Assembly: GCA_023548195.1 (NCBI GenBank)
Contig: JAJHZJ010000808.1
Span: 6,812,389-6,876,388, forward strand
DNA: 64,000 nucleotides
Reading direction: 5' to 3'
Source of the DNA: Bettongia penicillata ogilbyi
Lineage: Eukaryota; Chordata; Mammalia; Diprotodontia; Potoroidae
Below are positions 23,831 to 36,414 of this stretch, in pieces. The notes beneath the pieces were generated by a model, which had not been told where the DNA came from, searched no databases, and was given only the letters and a program-made list of their open reading frames with translations. Every line of letters begins with the position of its first letter. Position 1 is the first letter of the stretch. Made by a program: the position numbers and the translations under genes.

Positions 23831-24719
23831 TGAAACTATTTGTTGTTAAAATCATCTTTCTTTATCTCTGCAAAATATAAATAAATTTTGCACTATCAAA
23901 ACCATAATATTGAGGTAATTTCTGGATCACATCTTCCAAATAAGAAAACATATTAGCAAAGTAATCTCTAGACTGACATCTCTAGCTGTCAGTCCTCTCG
24001 ACACTCTCTGTGACTGCCCTTTCAACCTATTTCTCAAAAGCTGACCTTTCAGGTAGCTTGTCAGTTGACTGTAAAGTCAAAGAGTTCTATCACCTCAGGA
24101 CCTAACTCCAAACACAGTCTATTTCCAGCCACATGAAAATGTAGTTCTGAGAGACTGGAACTGCCCAGTCACAAAACAACCAGCTAGAGGAGAAGTTTGG
24201 AGATGGGAGGAGGTAGTAGGTTAAAGTGTTTTCTTCTGATGGAATTTAGAAATCATACTATCTAGTCAAGCTCAATTCTTCCCCACAATTTCATTAGTTG
24301 TGCTCACTGCTCCCCCCTCATTATTCTGTCCTCTCTGACATTCAAACTTTTGTCTCTGCCCCCATCAGACTGCTCACTGATCTCTCTGCCATTGCACTCA
24401 CTCCATTAGCTTTTAAGCTGTTTTTTGTAATAAGACACTATCTCCTCCTTTTCACTGATGCATTCCGCAGCCTTTCCCTACTGACTTTGTCCTGGGGTAC
24501 AGTTAGGGCTGGTTATGACTTGGCTAGCCAGCAATTTCCCTTTACCCTGGACCTACTTACTTTGATTTTCTATACTCTATTTTTAGGAAAAAGAAGCAAA
24601 TTACCAGAAAATAGATCAAACATTAGGAAATGAAAAGCAAACAAAAAAATTCCAGAGTATATCCCGAATTTAGTGTATTTCATTCCAGTCTCTCACATTT
24701 TCTAGATTTATGTTTTTAT
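23831..24719. other. No gene recognised
   Basis: A 111-codon open frame at 24298-24633 is Leu/Ser/Phe-rich without motif; judged chance. Confidence 0.4.
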
Positions 24720-24815
24720 TAGCTATATGTATTATGTATCTACTATGTGCTAGGCACTAAGGTAGGTTTTGGGAATACAACAGTCCTTGCCCTCAAGACA
24801 TGGGATATATCTGCA
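24720..24815 (-). mobile_element. L2 3' end, minus strand
   Basis: 'tatctactatgtgctaggcactaaggtaggttttgggaatacaacagtccttgccctcaag'. Confidence 0.7.
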
Positions 24816-24837
24816 CAAGAACAGCTGGTACTCATAT

Positions 24838-25005
24838 TGGGAAAGAACTCTGGTTCAGGATTTAGATCTGATGCCTACTACCTAGGCAACTATAGGCAAG
24901 TCATTTAATTTCCCCAAATGTCAATTTTCTCATCTGTAAAATGAGAGGTTTTGACTAGATAACCTCTGTGTCTCCTCCCAGGTCTAAATGTATGAATCTG
25001 GGATT
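24838..25005 (+). mobile_element. MIR
   Basis: 'gcaactataggcaagtcatttaatttccccaaatg', 'ctcatctgtaaaatgagaggttttgactagataacc', 'ctaaatgtatgaatc'. Confidence 0.7.
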
Positions 25006-25689
25006 CAGTGAAGCTTGAGAAATTGTGAAAGTCTTAAAAATTATTAAAAAACTTTATAATCCTCATATTTTACTTATTAATCAAGTAAGCAACTAAGAGT
25101 ATATAGCCAGCGGCTCTTTGAAATGCAGATTAACTTGTCAATATCTCCCTACCATCTCTCTTGGTGAGTGGGCAGAAATTCACAATGAATACCTATTTAT
25201 GGAATAAAAAAGGTTTTCCCCCATTTGTTAATGATTTGGGGATTTTCTGTGCCTCGTTTCTTGATGAAATAGATTAGTAGTTTCACATGCAATCATCTCT
25301 TTTTTTATTCTACTATATTATGGAAATGCTTGTTTTATTTCTTAAATTAAAAATAAAATACATTTTTTGAAGTAAGTTACCCTAGCTACCAATGACCAAT
25401 TTGTTCGACTAATATGGAAAGTGAATGGAAGGACAGCTCCTTTTTGTAGAGTCAAGGAATGAGTGAAATCATTACATATCACTTGTTCATATGAATTAAA
25501 TTGTGTGTGATTAAAAGGAGGCTGTTAATGACTCATGATGTGGTTATATATTTGCTAAAGTGTACTTGCTGATGGATTATTAGGAAAGTGGGTTGGGCAT
25601 TTACTGATAAAGTCTTTTTTCATCTTTCATCCTTTTTCCGTCTTCTGCTTCGACCATGTGCTTCGTTATTGATTTATGTAAAAAAATCC
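25006..25689. other. No gene recognised
   Basis: AT-rich, unassigned. Confidence 0.4.
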
Positions 25690-25995
25690 AAGTACATAAT
25701 AATAACTCCCATTTACATAGCCCTTTCTTTATAATACTGTAACAAAGGTAGTTCTTTTAATCTAGGCTAGTGATTTCACTATTATAGTGACCTCCTTGAG
25801 GAGGAAACACCTTCTGGTGAGGCAGATATTCTCTGTCTACAGGTCACAGTTCCAGATTGCTCTTTGGGGTACTGAGAGGCTAATTCACTTCCCCAGGGTC
25901 ACACAATTGCTATGTGTGGATGCTAGACTTGAATGCAGGTCTTCCTGACTTAAGAAGCCAACTCTTTCTCCACTATACCGTGCTGCCTCTCATTT
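25690..25995 (-). mobile_element. MIR/Mar1-like core-SINE, minus strand
   Basis: 'cttccccagggtcacacaattgctatg', 'cttgaatgcaggtcttcctgactt', 'ctttctccactataccgtgctgcctctc', with a diverged longer 5' portion from 25690. Confidence 0.65.
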
Positions 25996-26139
25996 ACAGG
26001 TGAGAAAATTTAGACCTAGAAAATAAATAACCTGGCAAAGTATCAAAGCCTGGGTTAGAATTCTGGCCAGTCCTAGTACCAAAAAATACTAAAAAATGTG
26101 GAGTTCATTTTTATCTTTGTATCTCTAGTACTTAGCACA

Positions 26140-26350
26140 GAAATGACATGCAATAATAGTAATAAGCATTAATAAAGCACTTTAAAAAAGTTTATTTGCA
26201 AAGTATATGTCTTTTGCTCCTCATAAGACTCTGGGGGTTGGTGCCGTTATTATCCCCAACTTAAAGATGAGAAATGAGGCAGATGGTAGGTAGTTAAATG
26301 ACTTGCCCAGGATCACAGAGCTCATAAGTGTCTGAGGCAGGATTTGACAA
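26140..26350 (-). mobile_element. MIR-family SINE, minus strand
   Basis: 'gttattatccccaacttaaagatgagaaatgaggc', 'aaatgacttgcccaggatcacagagctcataagtgtctgaggcaggatttgac'. An L2-like scrap (26108-26140, 'tctctagtacttagcacag') precedes it. Confidence 0.7.
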
Positions 26351-26370
26351 CAAAAAGAGGGAGTAATCAT

Positions 26371-26445
26371 TTATATAATATATAATAGAATATATAATAT
26401 AGTATAATATATATTACATTATATTATATATAATAAATATATAAT
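26371..26445 (+). repeat. (TATAATA)-type AT repeat
   Basis: Only A and T apart from two bases. Confidence 0.85.
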
Positions 26446-26665
26446 AAATGCCAAGCACTATGCTGAATGCTTTTTGTAGATATCTCATTTGATTGTCCGA
26501 ACAAGCCCTCAAGGTGGGTGTTGTTATCTCCCTATTTTATGATTGAGGAAACTGGAGCAGACAGAGGTTAAGTGACTCCTCAAGGTAGGTGTCTGAAGTC
26601 ATGTTTCAACTTGGGTCTTCTTGACTCCATGCGCAATGCTCTGTCCTCCAGCTGCCTCCGAATTA
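26446..26665 (-). mobile_element. MIR-family SINE, minus strand
   Basis: 'aagcactatgctgaatgct', 'ttgttatctccctattttatgattgaggaaactggagcagacagaggttaagtgactcc', 'cttgactccatgcgcaatgctctgtcctccagctgcctcc'. Confidence 0.7.
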
Positions 26666-26695
26666 ATATTTGTTGAATAAATGAATGAATGAAAT

Positions 26696-27329
26696 CTCAA
26701 ACACAGTTGTATAATCTTGAGGAGCAGAAGGCTTATTGTGTTGTGCATTTGTTACCTTTCTAATTAGTGCTTGAATTTTTAGGGACTGAATGCTTCAAAA
26801 GAATGAATCAACAGAAGTGTCTGTGAAAGGAAATGTGTTACATAGCTTAACACTTTTGGTAGTATCTTATTAAAAAACTCAAAGGATTTTTTCTTTAATT
26901 TCTTACAATAGAAAATACATTGAGAAAGGAAACATGAAGTTAATGTAAAAATGTGGGGTTTTTTTTGGCCAGATGTTGAAACAAAATTGAATCTTTGTCT
27001 TTTGCCCTTTTGTCACTGAACATTTAGTGAATTACAGATTCTAGCATGACTGCTCAATTTTGACTTAAATTGTGGTTACCCAGATAATGTATTTTTATTA
27101 ACAATTCCAGGGTATATTCCACCAGGGTATATTAATTCATGTTCATCATTTTAGGTATAGTTTAAACTCATAATTTCATTTTTTTTTAAACCAGAGAAGA
27201 ATGTATTAAAGGGAAATGATTAACTCCTGTGATATTTCCTCATGTGGAAGTTCATCTTTCTTTGATATTTATTTTCTCTACTGGGGTTTATTAAAGAGAT
27301 GTCAGAATGTATTTAGCAAATAAACCAAT
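26696..27329. other. No gene recognised
   Basis: AT-rich, unassigned; 'ccagggtatatt' is repeated twice at 27108 and 27123. Confidence 0.4.
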
Positions 27330-27720
27330 CCTCCCTTTAAAAAATATTTTATCTTTTTAAAAATGTTATTCCCTTATCTTCTCCAACCACAGAACCCTTC
27401 ACTGTAGGAAAGAAATCCTGTTAAGGGAAACTAACCAACCATTGACCGCATCTGACAATATGTACCTTATACTGCACATGAAGTCCACCAACTCTCTCCT
27501 GAGTGGAAGGAGGAGTGTTTTACAATGAGTCCTCTGAAGTCAAGATTGATCATTGCATTGATTACACTTCTGAAGCCTTTCAGTGTTATTTTCCTTCTGT
27601 TTAAGCAATGGGTTGGTAAATATTGAAAGCAAAAAGGACCTTGATGGATCTTTCTGATTAAAATCAAAGTGACTTAGCTGAGTGCCTGGTATGGTCAAGT
27701 ATATCATGGTGTTGCCTGCA
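27330..27720 (-). mobile_element. L1 3' UTR fragment, minus strand
   Basis: 'gagtcctctgaagtcaagattgatcattgcattgatta' and the preceding T-rich and 'ccacagaacccttcactgtaggaaag' blocks resemble the reversed L1 3' UTR seen at 19.3 kb. Strongly diverged. Confidence 0.45.
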
Positions 27721-27839
27721 CATACAAAGGCACAGTCCCATTTATGTGTTTCAACGCCATTTTTCTTTTAGCTGTTAACTGGGCAGCTAGTGACTTCCTT
27801 TCTACAGTAGCCTCTCAGGGTCTTTCATGGCCTGATTCA

Positions 27840-27960
27840 AGTCAAAAAAATGTTATGCAGCTACTATGTGTTTGATACTGAGAATGCAAAGATGGGAGAA
27901 AATGCATCACCTTTTCTTTTAAAAAAGCTTACACTCATTCAGGAGATAAACCAGTTAGAA
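27840..27960 (-). mobile_element. L2 3' end, minus strand
   Basis: 'gcagctactatgtgtttgatactgagaatgcaaagatgggagaaaatg...aagcttacactcattcaggagataaacc'. Confidence 0.5.
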
Positions 27961-28448
27961 TATGATTAATTGAATAGAAAAGATGACTTATTTGATGTGA
28001 TTTATAATAGATGATGTAACATATAAATGTTATTTGAGGAAGTAAAGATCACTATTTTAGGGATCTCTACCTTTCTTATTCAATATATGCTCCTTTTTAT
28101 TTTTATATTCAGAGATTACACTGGTTTTAAATTAACATGACACTTCCAAAACAGGATTATGCAATCAAACATTTTTCTCCCTGAGAAAAAATTAAGCATA
28201 TAATTGACTGATGAGAAGAAAAATCATATTGAGATTATAGGATCACTTGTTTGGTTTCTAGAGGTTTCTAAATTATGGAAAAAGAAAATGGAAATAAAGA
28301 TGAATCTAGAAAACGTGCCTTTCTCTAGCCCATTTCAGGCTAATTTTTCTTTTGGTGACATTTATGTAGCTGGATCTAAATAGTCTTTGAGCATTTTCAG
28401 TAAGAGTTCACAAAATCCACTGTATAATACATTAGGTTATACTGCAGA
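27961..28448. other. No gene recognised
   Basis: AT-rich, unassigned. Confidence 0.4.
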
Positions 28449-28561
28449 TTTCCTTCCTTCCTTCCTTCCTTCCTTCCTTCCTTCCTTCCTTCCTTCCTTC
28501 CTTCCTTCCTTCCTTCCTTCCTTCCTTCCTTCCTTCCTTCCTTCCTTCCTTCTTTCCTTCC
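28449..28561 (+). repeat. (TTCC)n microsatellite, ~113 bp
   Basis: About 27 near-perfect TTCC units with one TTTC slip near the end. It encodes a periodic Pro/Ser/Phe/Leu frame that is not a gene. Confidence 0.97.
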
Positions 28562-28664
28562 AAAAACAACAGCCTTCGTTTTCAATACATGAAAGCATTG
28601 TGGTAGACCCACCAGAAAAATTGATGTGACCTTGTTCTACATTAACAGAGTCATGGCTTCAAAA

Positions 28665-28880
28665 ATGAATGAGATAGTGCAGTGGATAGAGTACTGGACT
28701 TGGGGTCAGAAAGGCCTGAATCTGGCCTCAAATACTCAGCAGCAGGTCATGTAGCCTTCATGCCTCAATATCTTCATCTGTAAAATGGGGATAATAAAAG
28801 CACTTATTCCTCAGGGTTCTTGTGAGGATAAAATGAAATAATGTTTGTAAAGTCCTTTGCAAACTTTACAGTACTGTGTG
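28665..28880 (+). mobile_element. MIR-family core-SINE
   Basis: 'gatagtgcagtggatagagtactggacttggggtcagaaaggcctg', 'catctgtaaaatggggataataaaagcacttattcctcagggttcttgtgaggataaaatg', 'gtaaagtcctttgcaaac'. Confidence 0.8.
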
Positions 28881-29004
28881 ACATTTTCTCCGTTTCCTTC
28901 TCCTCCTCTTATTTTTCCTCCTCTTTTTTCTCTTCCTTCTTGTTCTCTTCCCTTTTCCTTTCTTTTCATTTTTTCTTCTTCCCTGCTGTACTCTGCCCTG
29001 GTTA

Positions 29005-29365
29005 GAAAATTTATCAAGGTCATAAATATGCTGGAAAATGTCCAGAGAAGGACAACTAGGATAATGAAGGACCTTGATTTCCTACAAGGTAATAACTTTT
29101 GGAAGGACCTTGGATGTTTATGCCAGACAAAACTAAAGGGAAGGGAGAGGAATGATAGAAGTGATTTTTAAGTGTTTGAAGGACTATATCCACTGCACAA
29201 TATTTCTCCATCATTCTTTAAACTGTGACTCTGTTAATGCAGAACAAAATCTCATTAGCTTTTTGACCCTATCACAGTATTTTCCTGTATGTGGGAACAG
29301 GATTAAACATGTTCTGCTTAGTCTCAGGAAAGAACTACATGACATGAGGAATATTACCAAGAGGT
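29005..29365 (+). mobile_element. CR1/L3-like LINE fragment
   Basis: 'aaaatttatcaaggtcataaatatgctggaaaatgtccagagaaggacaactaggataatgaaggaccttg', then 'agtgatttttaagtgtttgaaggac' and 'gaacaggattaaacatgttctgcttagtctcag'. Same class as the repeat at 44480/47403. Confidence 0.55.
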
Positions 29366-30879
29366 GAAGTTAAGCTTGGTAACAGGGAAAAAAAAAACAG
29401 GAAAAAAAAACAAAAATTGTTAAAATTTAGAGATTGTACAAAAATGCAAAGTGCATCCTTGAGAAATAGTATATTCTTCAGCTTGCTGTGGCAAGGTTGT
29501 AATGTGAATTCTTTTCAAGGTAGTACTAAATGTCCATGAATATATCTTTGCACTCTGGAATTCTGTGTTTATTTTATGTCTGATATCGTTTATACAGTGA
29601 AAATTACATGTAGGTCAACCACAGAAATATTGTCGTGAAACATATTATAAAAATGCATGGATTAGATAAAATCAGCTCCAGATTTGTGTACTATAACCCT
29701 CTTCTGGAGGCTACTTAATAATGAAAGCACCTACACAAGTCCCTTTCCTCTCAATTCCCTCTACCTGCCCCCCCCCCGCCAAACCTCCCCATCCCCATCC
29801 ACATTGATTTTAGAATTAATGGGGGCAAATTTTTTCTTTTTTGGCATTTGCCTTGAAGCCTGAGGTGATATTTTATTGCACAGAAAAATATGAATTTGCT
29901 TGAACCAGTGTTAAGGTTCTTTTTCTCCCTCACAAGTAAGCGGAAGAACTGTACGATGATCCTCCAAGAAAAATACAATTTGAAAGAGTAATCTATAAAC
30001 TTCAAACATGGATTTCCAGCCTGCATAACTCAGAAAGAAGCAATTATCCATAAGCAATTACAGGTCATTTACATTCTAAAATCTGCCTGGCTCTCTGTGG
30101 AAGAAACGAGGACCAATTTCCATAATCCTCAGCTCAACAGTCAACTATGTTTCTGTTCTGTAATCAATGTGCTTTCCTTCCTAATACATGTCACACATGC
30201 TGTGTGATAATCTCAGGTCTAAAGGGACACTTGTTCATCATTATATGCTAAAAAAAGAAATCATTTTGATCAACCACTGGCAGGCTACATAAGGAACATG
30301 GTGCTGTTATAGCTTCACATTAAATTAGTTGGACTTCACTCAACTTTAAAGGTATCTGAACTATGCAAAAAACAGAGATTACTTTGATAGTGTGCTCAGA
30401 ATGCTTTTAACATTCAAGTTCTTTAATGACTCCTTCAAGTAATATATCCTGAACTTGATGACAACTGGGCTTCAACTCACAGATTTTTTATTTAAATCTA
30501 GAAGAGAATAACAATCAATTTGGAATGATTTAATAATATGGTTCTCATCCTATTTGTGTAATAAAAAGAAATTAGCAAAGCAGACATCCTTAGAAAAATA
30601 TGATCTTCACTCTTCATTTTAATTTATAACTAATTTTATATGTACATAGACACTTATACACATATGTGTATATGCAAATTTAAAGAATTCAATATATTTT
30701 CTTGGGTAAGTCTAAAATAGACCATTTGCTCCTTAGTGAGTTCTCTAACTTCAATTAACTCAGAATTAAGATAAAGCTCATGCTAAAGAGAGGAAAACAT
30801 TTGACAAAAAGAGCTTAAAAATGAACATAATATTCAAAATGCCCCCAAAGTAAGGAGGACAGTAATAGCATGAAAGGAC
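29366..30879. other. No gene recognised
   Basis: A-runs at 29388-29412 and a C10 run at 29768-29777. No repeats or coding patterns identified. Confidence 0.45.
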
Positions 30880-30985
30880 TTTTCTTTAAATGATTTGCAT
30901 TTCTTCATCCATAAAATGAACAGGTTGGGACTATGTGATCTCTAAGGTCCCATTCAGCTCTAAATCCTACAATTCTATGAATATG
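30880..30985 (+). mobile_element. MIR fragment
   Basis: 'catttcttcatccataaaatgaacaggttgggactatgtgatctctaaggtcccattcagctctaaatcc'. Confidence 0.7.
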
Positions 30986-31456
30986 AAAGAGCTGAAATTT
31001 GGTAATGAAGTAAGGAAATTCAATAACAGTTCAGATGCCACATGGTCTCCTCTACAGCTTCCATCCCTTGGTCCTAGTTTGCACCTTGGGGGCTAAACAA
31101 AATTTGTTTAAGCCCCCTTTAATATATTTGCTCAAATATTAGAAGATAGTCAGTTTTGAACCTTAGAAAATATGAGTACCTTTTTATAGTTTATTGCAAT
31201 TATTCATCAAAGAAAATAAAAAAATACATTTTGGGTTTAACCAATTCAATCCACAAGGTTTTGTGCATTGCAGATATGTCCCACATTAGGTGGGAGCACT
31301 CTGTATATATACATAATGCATGTATCACTGACTCCGCCATTAAGGAACACATATTCTATTGCTATAGGTAAAGAGTGGTGAGGGCAAAACTAAGACATGT
31401 GAAACGTTTAACAAACAATATAATATAGGTTACGAATATTTAATTATAGGTCACCG
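30986..31456. other. No gene recognised
   Basis: Nothing identified. Confidence 0.4.
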
Positions 31457-31635
31457 AGGATGCAGTATGGTATAATAAAAAGAATTCTGATTCTGACTAG
31501 AGTCAGAGGATCTGAGTTTAAATTCTGTATCTGACATTTAAGCAAGTAACTTAATTTTCCTGTACCTCAGTTTTTTCAGCTATAAAATGAGTTGTCCCAA
31601 GGTCCCTTCCAATTGTAGACCTATGATCTTATAAT
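31457..31635 (+). mobile_element. MIR
   Basis: 'gagtcagaggatctgagtttaaattctg', 'caagtaacttaattttcctgtacctcag', 'ataaaatgagttgtcccaaggtcccttccaattgtagacctatgatc'. Confidence 0.7.
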
Positions 31636-31745
31636 GCTTTTCCTTTTTATAGCACTTTGTTTTAAAAATCATTTTTTGCATACTATTCTAACTGATTCTC
31701 ACAACTACTCTTTGCAGTTGGTAACATCCTAATTTAAAGGTGATG

Positions 31746-33104
31746 AAACTTTTGTTTTTTTTTTTTTTTACATTAGCCATTATATACCATGCCAGCTTGC
31801 CTACTTTTATTTATCTTTTTTTTTCAACATAAGGTATAGCTGTCCTGAACTGCAGTTCACTCATGGGTCTCATCTCACCAATTCTTGTTAATATCTATGA
31901 GTTCACTTGCTTTTTGTCATTTAATTATTCCTTTTTCATTATTGCTACTTAGCAAAATGTGTGTCGGTATCTCATCCTACCTAGCATGGAGCTGGCTTCT
32001 AGCAGAGCATTTGAGCAGATGACAAAATTTGGTAGATGCAATTAGGTTGGAAAGGTTGTAGTCACAGAAATAGATTGTTTGGTTTCTAATAATACTCCCA
32101 GTTAAATACAGCAGTGGTATCAATCTCAAATGGAAATTTGCAGGCCACATATCGATGTAGAAAGCTGTATATTAATATTGTCAGTGTTTTATTATATTTT
32201 TAACAACTAATTTTATTAAATGTTTCCCAGTTATAATTTAATCTAGTTTCGGCTGTATAGTCAGGAATCTGATATGCTGGCCTGCTCTTAGACACCTCTA
32301 AAATACAGGATGATTCATGTCTAGGAGACTGGCCTCCTGGTGTTCAATTAGTTGTCTTAGCCTATCCTTGAAATGGACAAAAAATATACAAAGACCCTGA
32401 ATTCTGTGCAGTCTCTTTTCTCTACTGCAGTGATGGCAGCAGAATGTTAAAAAATGGGAAAGAGGTTATAAAAAAAATAACATATTTTTGACACCATTGT
32501 TAAGCATTCAATTAACTGTTGGCACTGTAAATGTGAAAATAGCATTGGCAGCTGTTCATTGATAAAGTACATAGAATCCAACATGAACTGAAATTTTGAT
32601 ATAAGTTCCAGCCAAGAAAAAGATGGCTCATGAATTCTTGGAGAAGCAAAGTAAGGAGCTCATAGAATTGGTTTTATCATGTGTTCAAACGCAAAAGGAA
32701 AAATTTTAGAGGACATTTCTTCTCTTATTATAGATTTAATAATACATATTTGCACATAACCACAATTAAAATAATTACAACTTATTTTTGTAGAGTAGAT
32801 TTTTAGTAGAGTAGAACTATTAAACATGAGGGCTACAGGTTGTATACAGCTCATAACCTTTCTTAGTGAGGCTGAACCAGATTGAAATGCAATCAGAAAA
32901 TATTTAATAAAATAAAGAACAATATACCAAAATATCGATAATATTAATACATGGTTTTTCCAAGTCAACATGCAAACTGCAGTGATCTTTATGTCTGTTT
33001 AAATGACCTCTGTTTCTTTTTGAGTTTGATATCACTGTTGTAGGGGATGAAGAGACAGAGAAAATCTAAGTCCTCCCAAATTAATCACTATGTATTTTGA
33101 TATG
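31746..33104. other. No gene recognised
   Basis: T-runs at 31754-31770 and 31818-31825. 31640-31745 just before it looks like a diverged reverse MIR. No coding. Confidence 0.4.
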
Positions 33105-33352
33105 CTGAGGTGGCACAGTGGATGGAGTGCTGGTTCGAGTGTCAGGAAGACTCATTTTCTTGAGTTCAAATGTAGACACAGACACTTCACTAGCTGTGTG
33201 ACCCTGGGCAAGTCACTTAACCCTGTTTGCTTCAGTTTCTTCATCTGTAAAATGAACTGAGAAGGAAATGGCAAATCATTCTAGTATCTTTGCTGTCAAA
33301 ACTCCAAATAGGTTCATGAAGAGTCAGACTTGACTGAAAAACAATTGAACAA
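33105..33352 (+). mobile_element. WSINE-type SINE with RTE tail
   Basis: 'gaggtggcacagtggatggagtgctgg', gagttcaaatg, 'ctagctgtgtgaccctgggcaagtcacttaaccctgtttgcttcagtttcttcatctgtaaaatga', tail 'ggttcatgaagagtcagacttgactgaaaaacaattgaac'. Best preserved copy of this type here. Confidence 0.85.
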
Positions 33353-35615
33353 GAACCAAGTTTCAAGTAGTGATTTCAGTTCAAATATGGGAAGAAGTGA
33401 AAATATTGAAAATTATTGTGGAAAATATGGTTCCAAAATAAGAGGTAAGAGAAGTCAAAAACTTATAGATTCATGCCTGTACTTCATTAATGCTTTATGG
33501 AGTCAGAAGGCATTGAACATGGTAAATACCGAATAACTTGAGAAAAAAATAAAATTGATTAAGTTTTGAGAGAAAAGAAACTTCATTTCTGATGTAGCAG
33601 TCAGGCTTTAATCACTTGTCTCTGTAAGTCAAACTTATACCTTCCTAGAATATTAAAATGAATAGAAAGTTGAAAGAAAAAATAAAGATGAACAAAAAAT
33701 AAACTATGTAAATTATGTCAATTACATCCTATTTTATCTAGACAAATTATTTATACCCACAAATTGGAAATGTATATAGGAAGTAGAAGCAATACTGATT
33801 ACAATTTCATATAGATACTTAACTGATGCAAATCAATTGCTATATGGAAGAGACTTAAAAAGCCTAAAAACTGCCTTAGATATTTAACATGAGACTTTTT
33901 GCCTTTTTAAGAGATGGGCATCAAGGCCAACTCTGGTTTAGAATATAAATTCATTCATAAAATCTTTCAAATATAGACATGAATGATTATGAGCAGTAAC
34001 ATCAAATAAAACTGTGAGAAACAGTAAAGAGGAAATTTTAAGGGAAGCTTTTGAAAGACAGGGTTAAGCAAAGAAATTTTGAGGACATTTAGGAATGGAG
34101 ATAGAAGGACAAGAAAAGGTGAAAGATACCAATAATCTACAAATATTTTTATGACTAATTCTTTTTATTATCAAGTACAATGGAACTCTTACTATCATGG
34201 CCTCAGATATGCCAATAGAAGAAATAGGAATGGCCTTGAAAAAATGAAAAGATGGGAAAAAAAGCAAGTGGACAAAATTAATTACATGGAGGACATCTTT
34301 GCCAAAACCGATATAATTTTGATGTGATGGAAAGATTCATTCTCAAGGTTTCTGAAGGAGGTAGTAATGCCCAAGTTGTGGAGGAGAGATCTCAAAATTA
34401 TTGGAAAAATGGGTAGGAAATAATAGTGATGCAACAAAGGAGAACGTTGAACAGTAAAAAATACAAAGCAGACAGCAAAAGAAATTCAAAAGGAAACGGA
34501 AAATGTCAAGTTTGGAACTCTTGTGTTAAATTTAATACATACTTAAAAACTGTAGGTAATAGAAAGTTTCATATATAATAATTGGCATATAATTCTCTTT
34601 TCTATTCTTTGTATATTCAAACATTTTAATCATGTTTGGTGGTATTTGTTAAGTTCCTAACAAAAAAATCTTGGTCTCATTGCAACAAAAAACATAAAGA
34701 TATAGCACTGATCCATATGAATATTTTCTCAATACCTAATTTTTTTATGAGAGCAACCTACATATATGTTGAAAGCAACCTTATTAAGGGAATTTTAAGA
34801 CTTTAGGTAGACTTTCAATATGATATTCTATGGTAGAACATATTTTTTCTATCAAACAACTGATGGAAATATATAGAAAAATAAGCTACTATGCTTATAA
34901 TTGACTGTAAAAAATATTTGATTCATATAACATCTTTTTATTTAAATAAGTAAAAAAAAAGCAAAATGTCATTTTGAAGGATCTTCTCCCTCAAGGTGTT
35001 TCCTATGCATGTATATATTGCACGATTCTTTGAAAGAAGTAATAAAAATGGCCTTGTTCATTGTCCTTTGATCACTAATACCAAGTGAAGCATAAAGATG
35101 CATAAAATGTACCAAAGAAATCCAGGAGGAGATCCTATATGATAAGCAAGCCAAGGAAGATTTTTTATGCTCCTATTTTCAGATAATGCACTGATTGTAT
35201 CATGCCCCCAAATATTACAGAGCTCTTTTCATAAGATTAACAATTACTTTAAGGACCTTAGTTATTCACACTGGAAAAATACTAAGTGCATGAAGAGTGT
35301 GTATTGTTCAGACTAATGTAGAAAGTTAATAGGAAACCTACAGAGCTTGTGTATAAACACATGTATGTTCATCTCTGTATTGCACAAACACTCCGAGTGG
35401 ACAGCAAATTAAACCCAGAATTGTACACAAAAGAAGAAACTGGATTAATTATAGGAAAATGCAAGGTTCTTTTAATGACTACCAACTTTCTCCTGAATCA
35501 AAGACTCATCTTGCAAAGTATTAATTGTTTTCTAGAGTTGTTGAATGACTATAAGTCATGGAACATTGCAATTCCTAAAACTATGGATCATTCAAAGAGC
35601 AGTAGAAACGGCTAC

Positions 35616-35617
<2 letters not shown>
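33353..35617. other. No gene recognised
   Basis: Long AT-rich stretch. No repeat family or coding pattern was identified; several 60-70-codon frames look random. Confidence 0.45.

Positions 35618-35657
<40 letters not shown>
35618..35657 (+). repeat. (TG)20 microsatellite
   Basis: Pure TG run. Confidence 0.95.
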
Positions 35658-35658
<1 letters not shown>

Positions 35659-36252
35659 TATAGTATGGCTGGGGAGCATGTGTAGTGCCAACAGGATATC
35701 CACAGCAGGATATCCACAGCGGCCATGAATATCCTGGTGCACTTCTGAATTGTGAAATAGAACAGATTCTTCACATGGAAGACAGAACCAAAACACTTAT
35801 TCAGACACCAGAAAGCCAAATCCATCATAATCTATACACAATAATATTGCAGAGGACAACACCTTCTCCAAGACTTCCCCCTGCTGGCTTCCCACAAACC
35901 AGCTCCCTTAAAATCACAAACCAGCTCTTTCACTCACTCCAGCCAGTTGCCAGCTTGAATTCAGTTCTGACTGCTCTTTCATGAATTTCTTCTCAGCTCT
36001 ACTCTACTCCACCACTTTCTGTTCCACCCTTCCTGTTCTACCTGTTCAACAAGCTCCTCCTACCAGAGGTTGCATGTGACTCAGTCTTCCATGTGACTCA
36101 GGCAGGTCACAAGGATGTATTAATGAATGGGAAAGATCTTCCCATTTAAATTACCATTACAGGGGGCTGACAGTAAGAGAGAGTTGCAACACATTATAGA
36201 AAAAAGAATTATTAAGGAGAAACAGAGAAAATTATTTACTTTTGATGCTCTA
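35658..36252. other. Unassigned, possible LTR remnant
   Basis: A short tandem repeat aggatatccacagc occurs twice at 35693-35719. A GC-richer part (35860-36110) rich in ctccagc/ctctact motifs resembles an old LTR in texture, but no TG...CA ends, TATA box or primer site were found. Confidence 0.25.
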
Positions 36253-36414
36253 AGGTTTATTTTTTAAAATTTATTTATTTTTAATTTTCGATATTTACTT
36301 CCATAAGATTTTGAGTTCTAAATTTTCTCCCCACCCTCTACCCCTCTCCTCAAGATGGCGTGCAATCTGATATAGGCTGTACATATACCTTCAAATTAAA
36401 TATATTGTCACATT
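36253..36414 (-). mobile_element. L1 3' end, distal part (split by SINE)
   Basis: Reverse of the marsupial L1 end: T-rich, 'atatttacttccataagattttgagttctaaattttc', 'ccccaccctctacccctctcctcaagatggcgtgcaatctgatatagg'. It continues beyond the SINE at 36737. Confidence 0.75.

Noticed and set aside
24298..24633. 111-codon frame
   Set aside because: No ATG-proximal signals, motif or splice context; composition typical of chance frames in pyrimidine-rich DNA.
28387..28629. Pro/Ser/Phe-rich and Lys/Glu/Gly/Arg-rich frames
   Set aside because: Translation of (TTCC)n in both directions.
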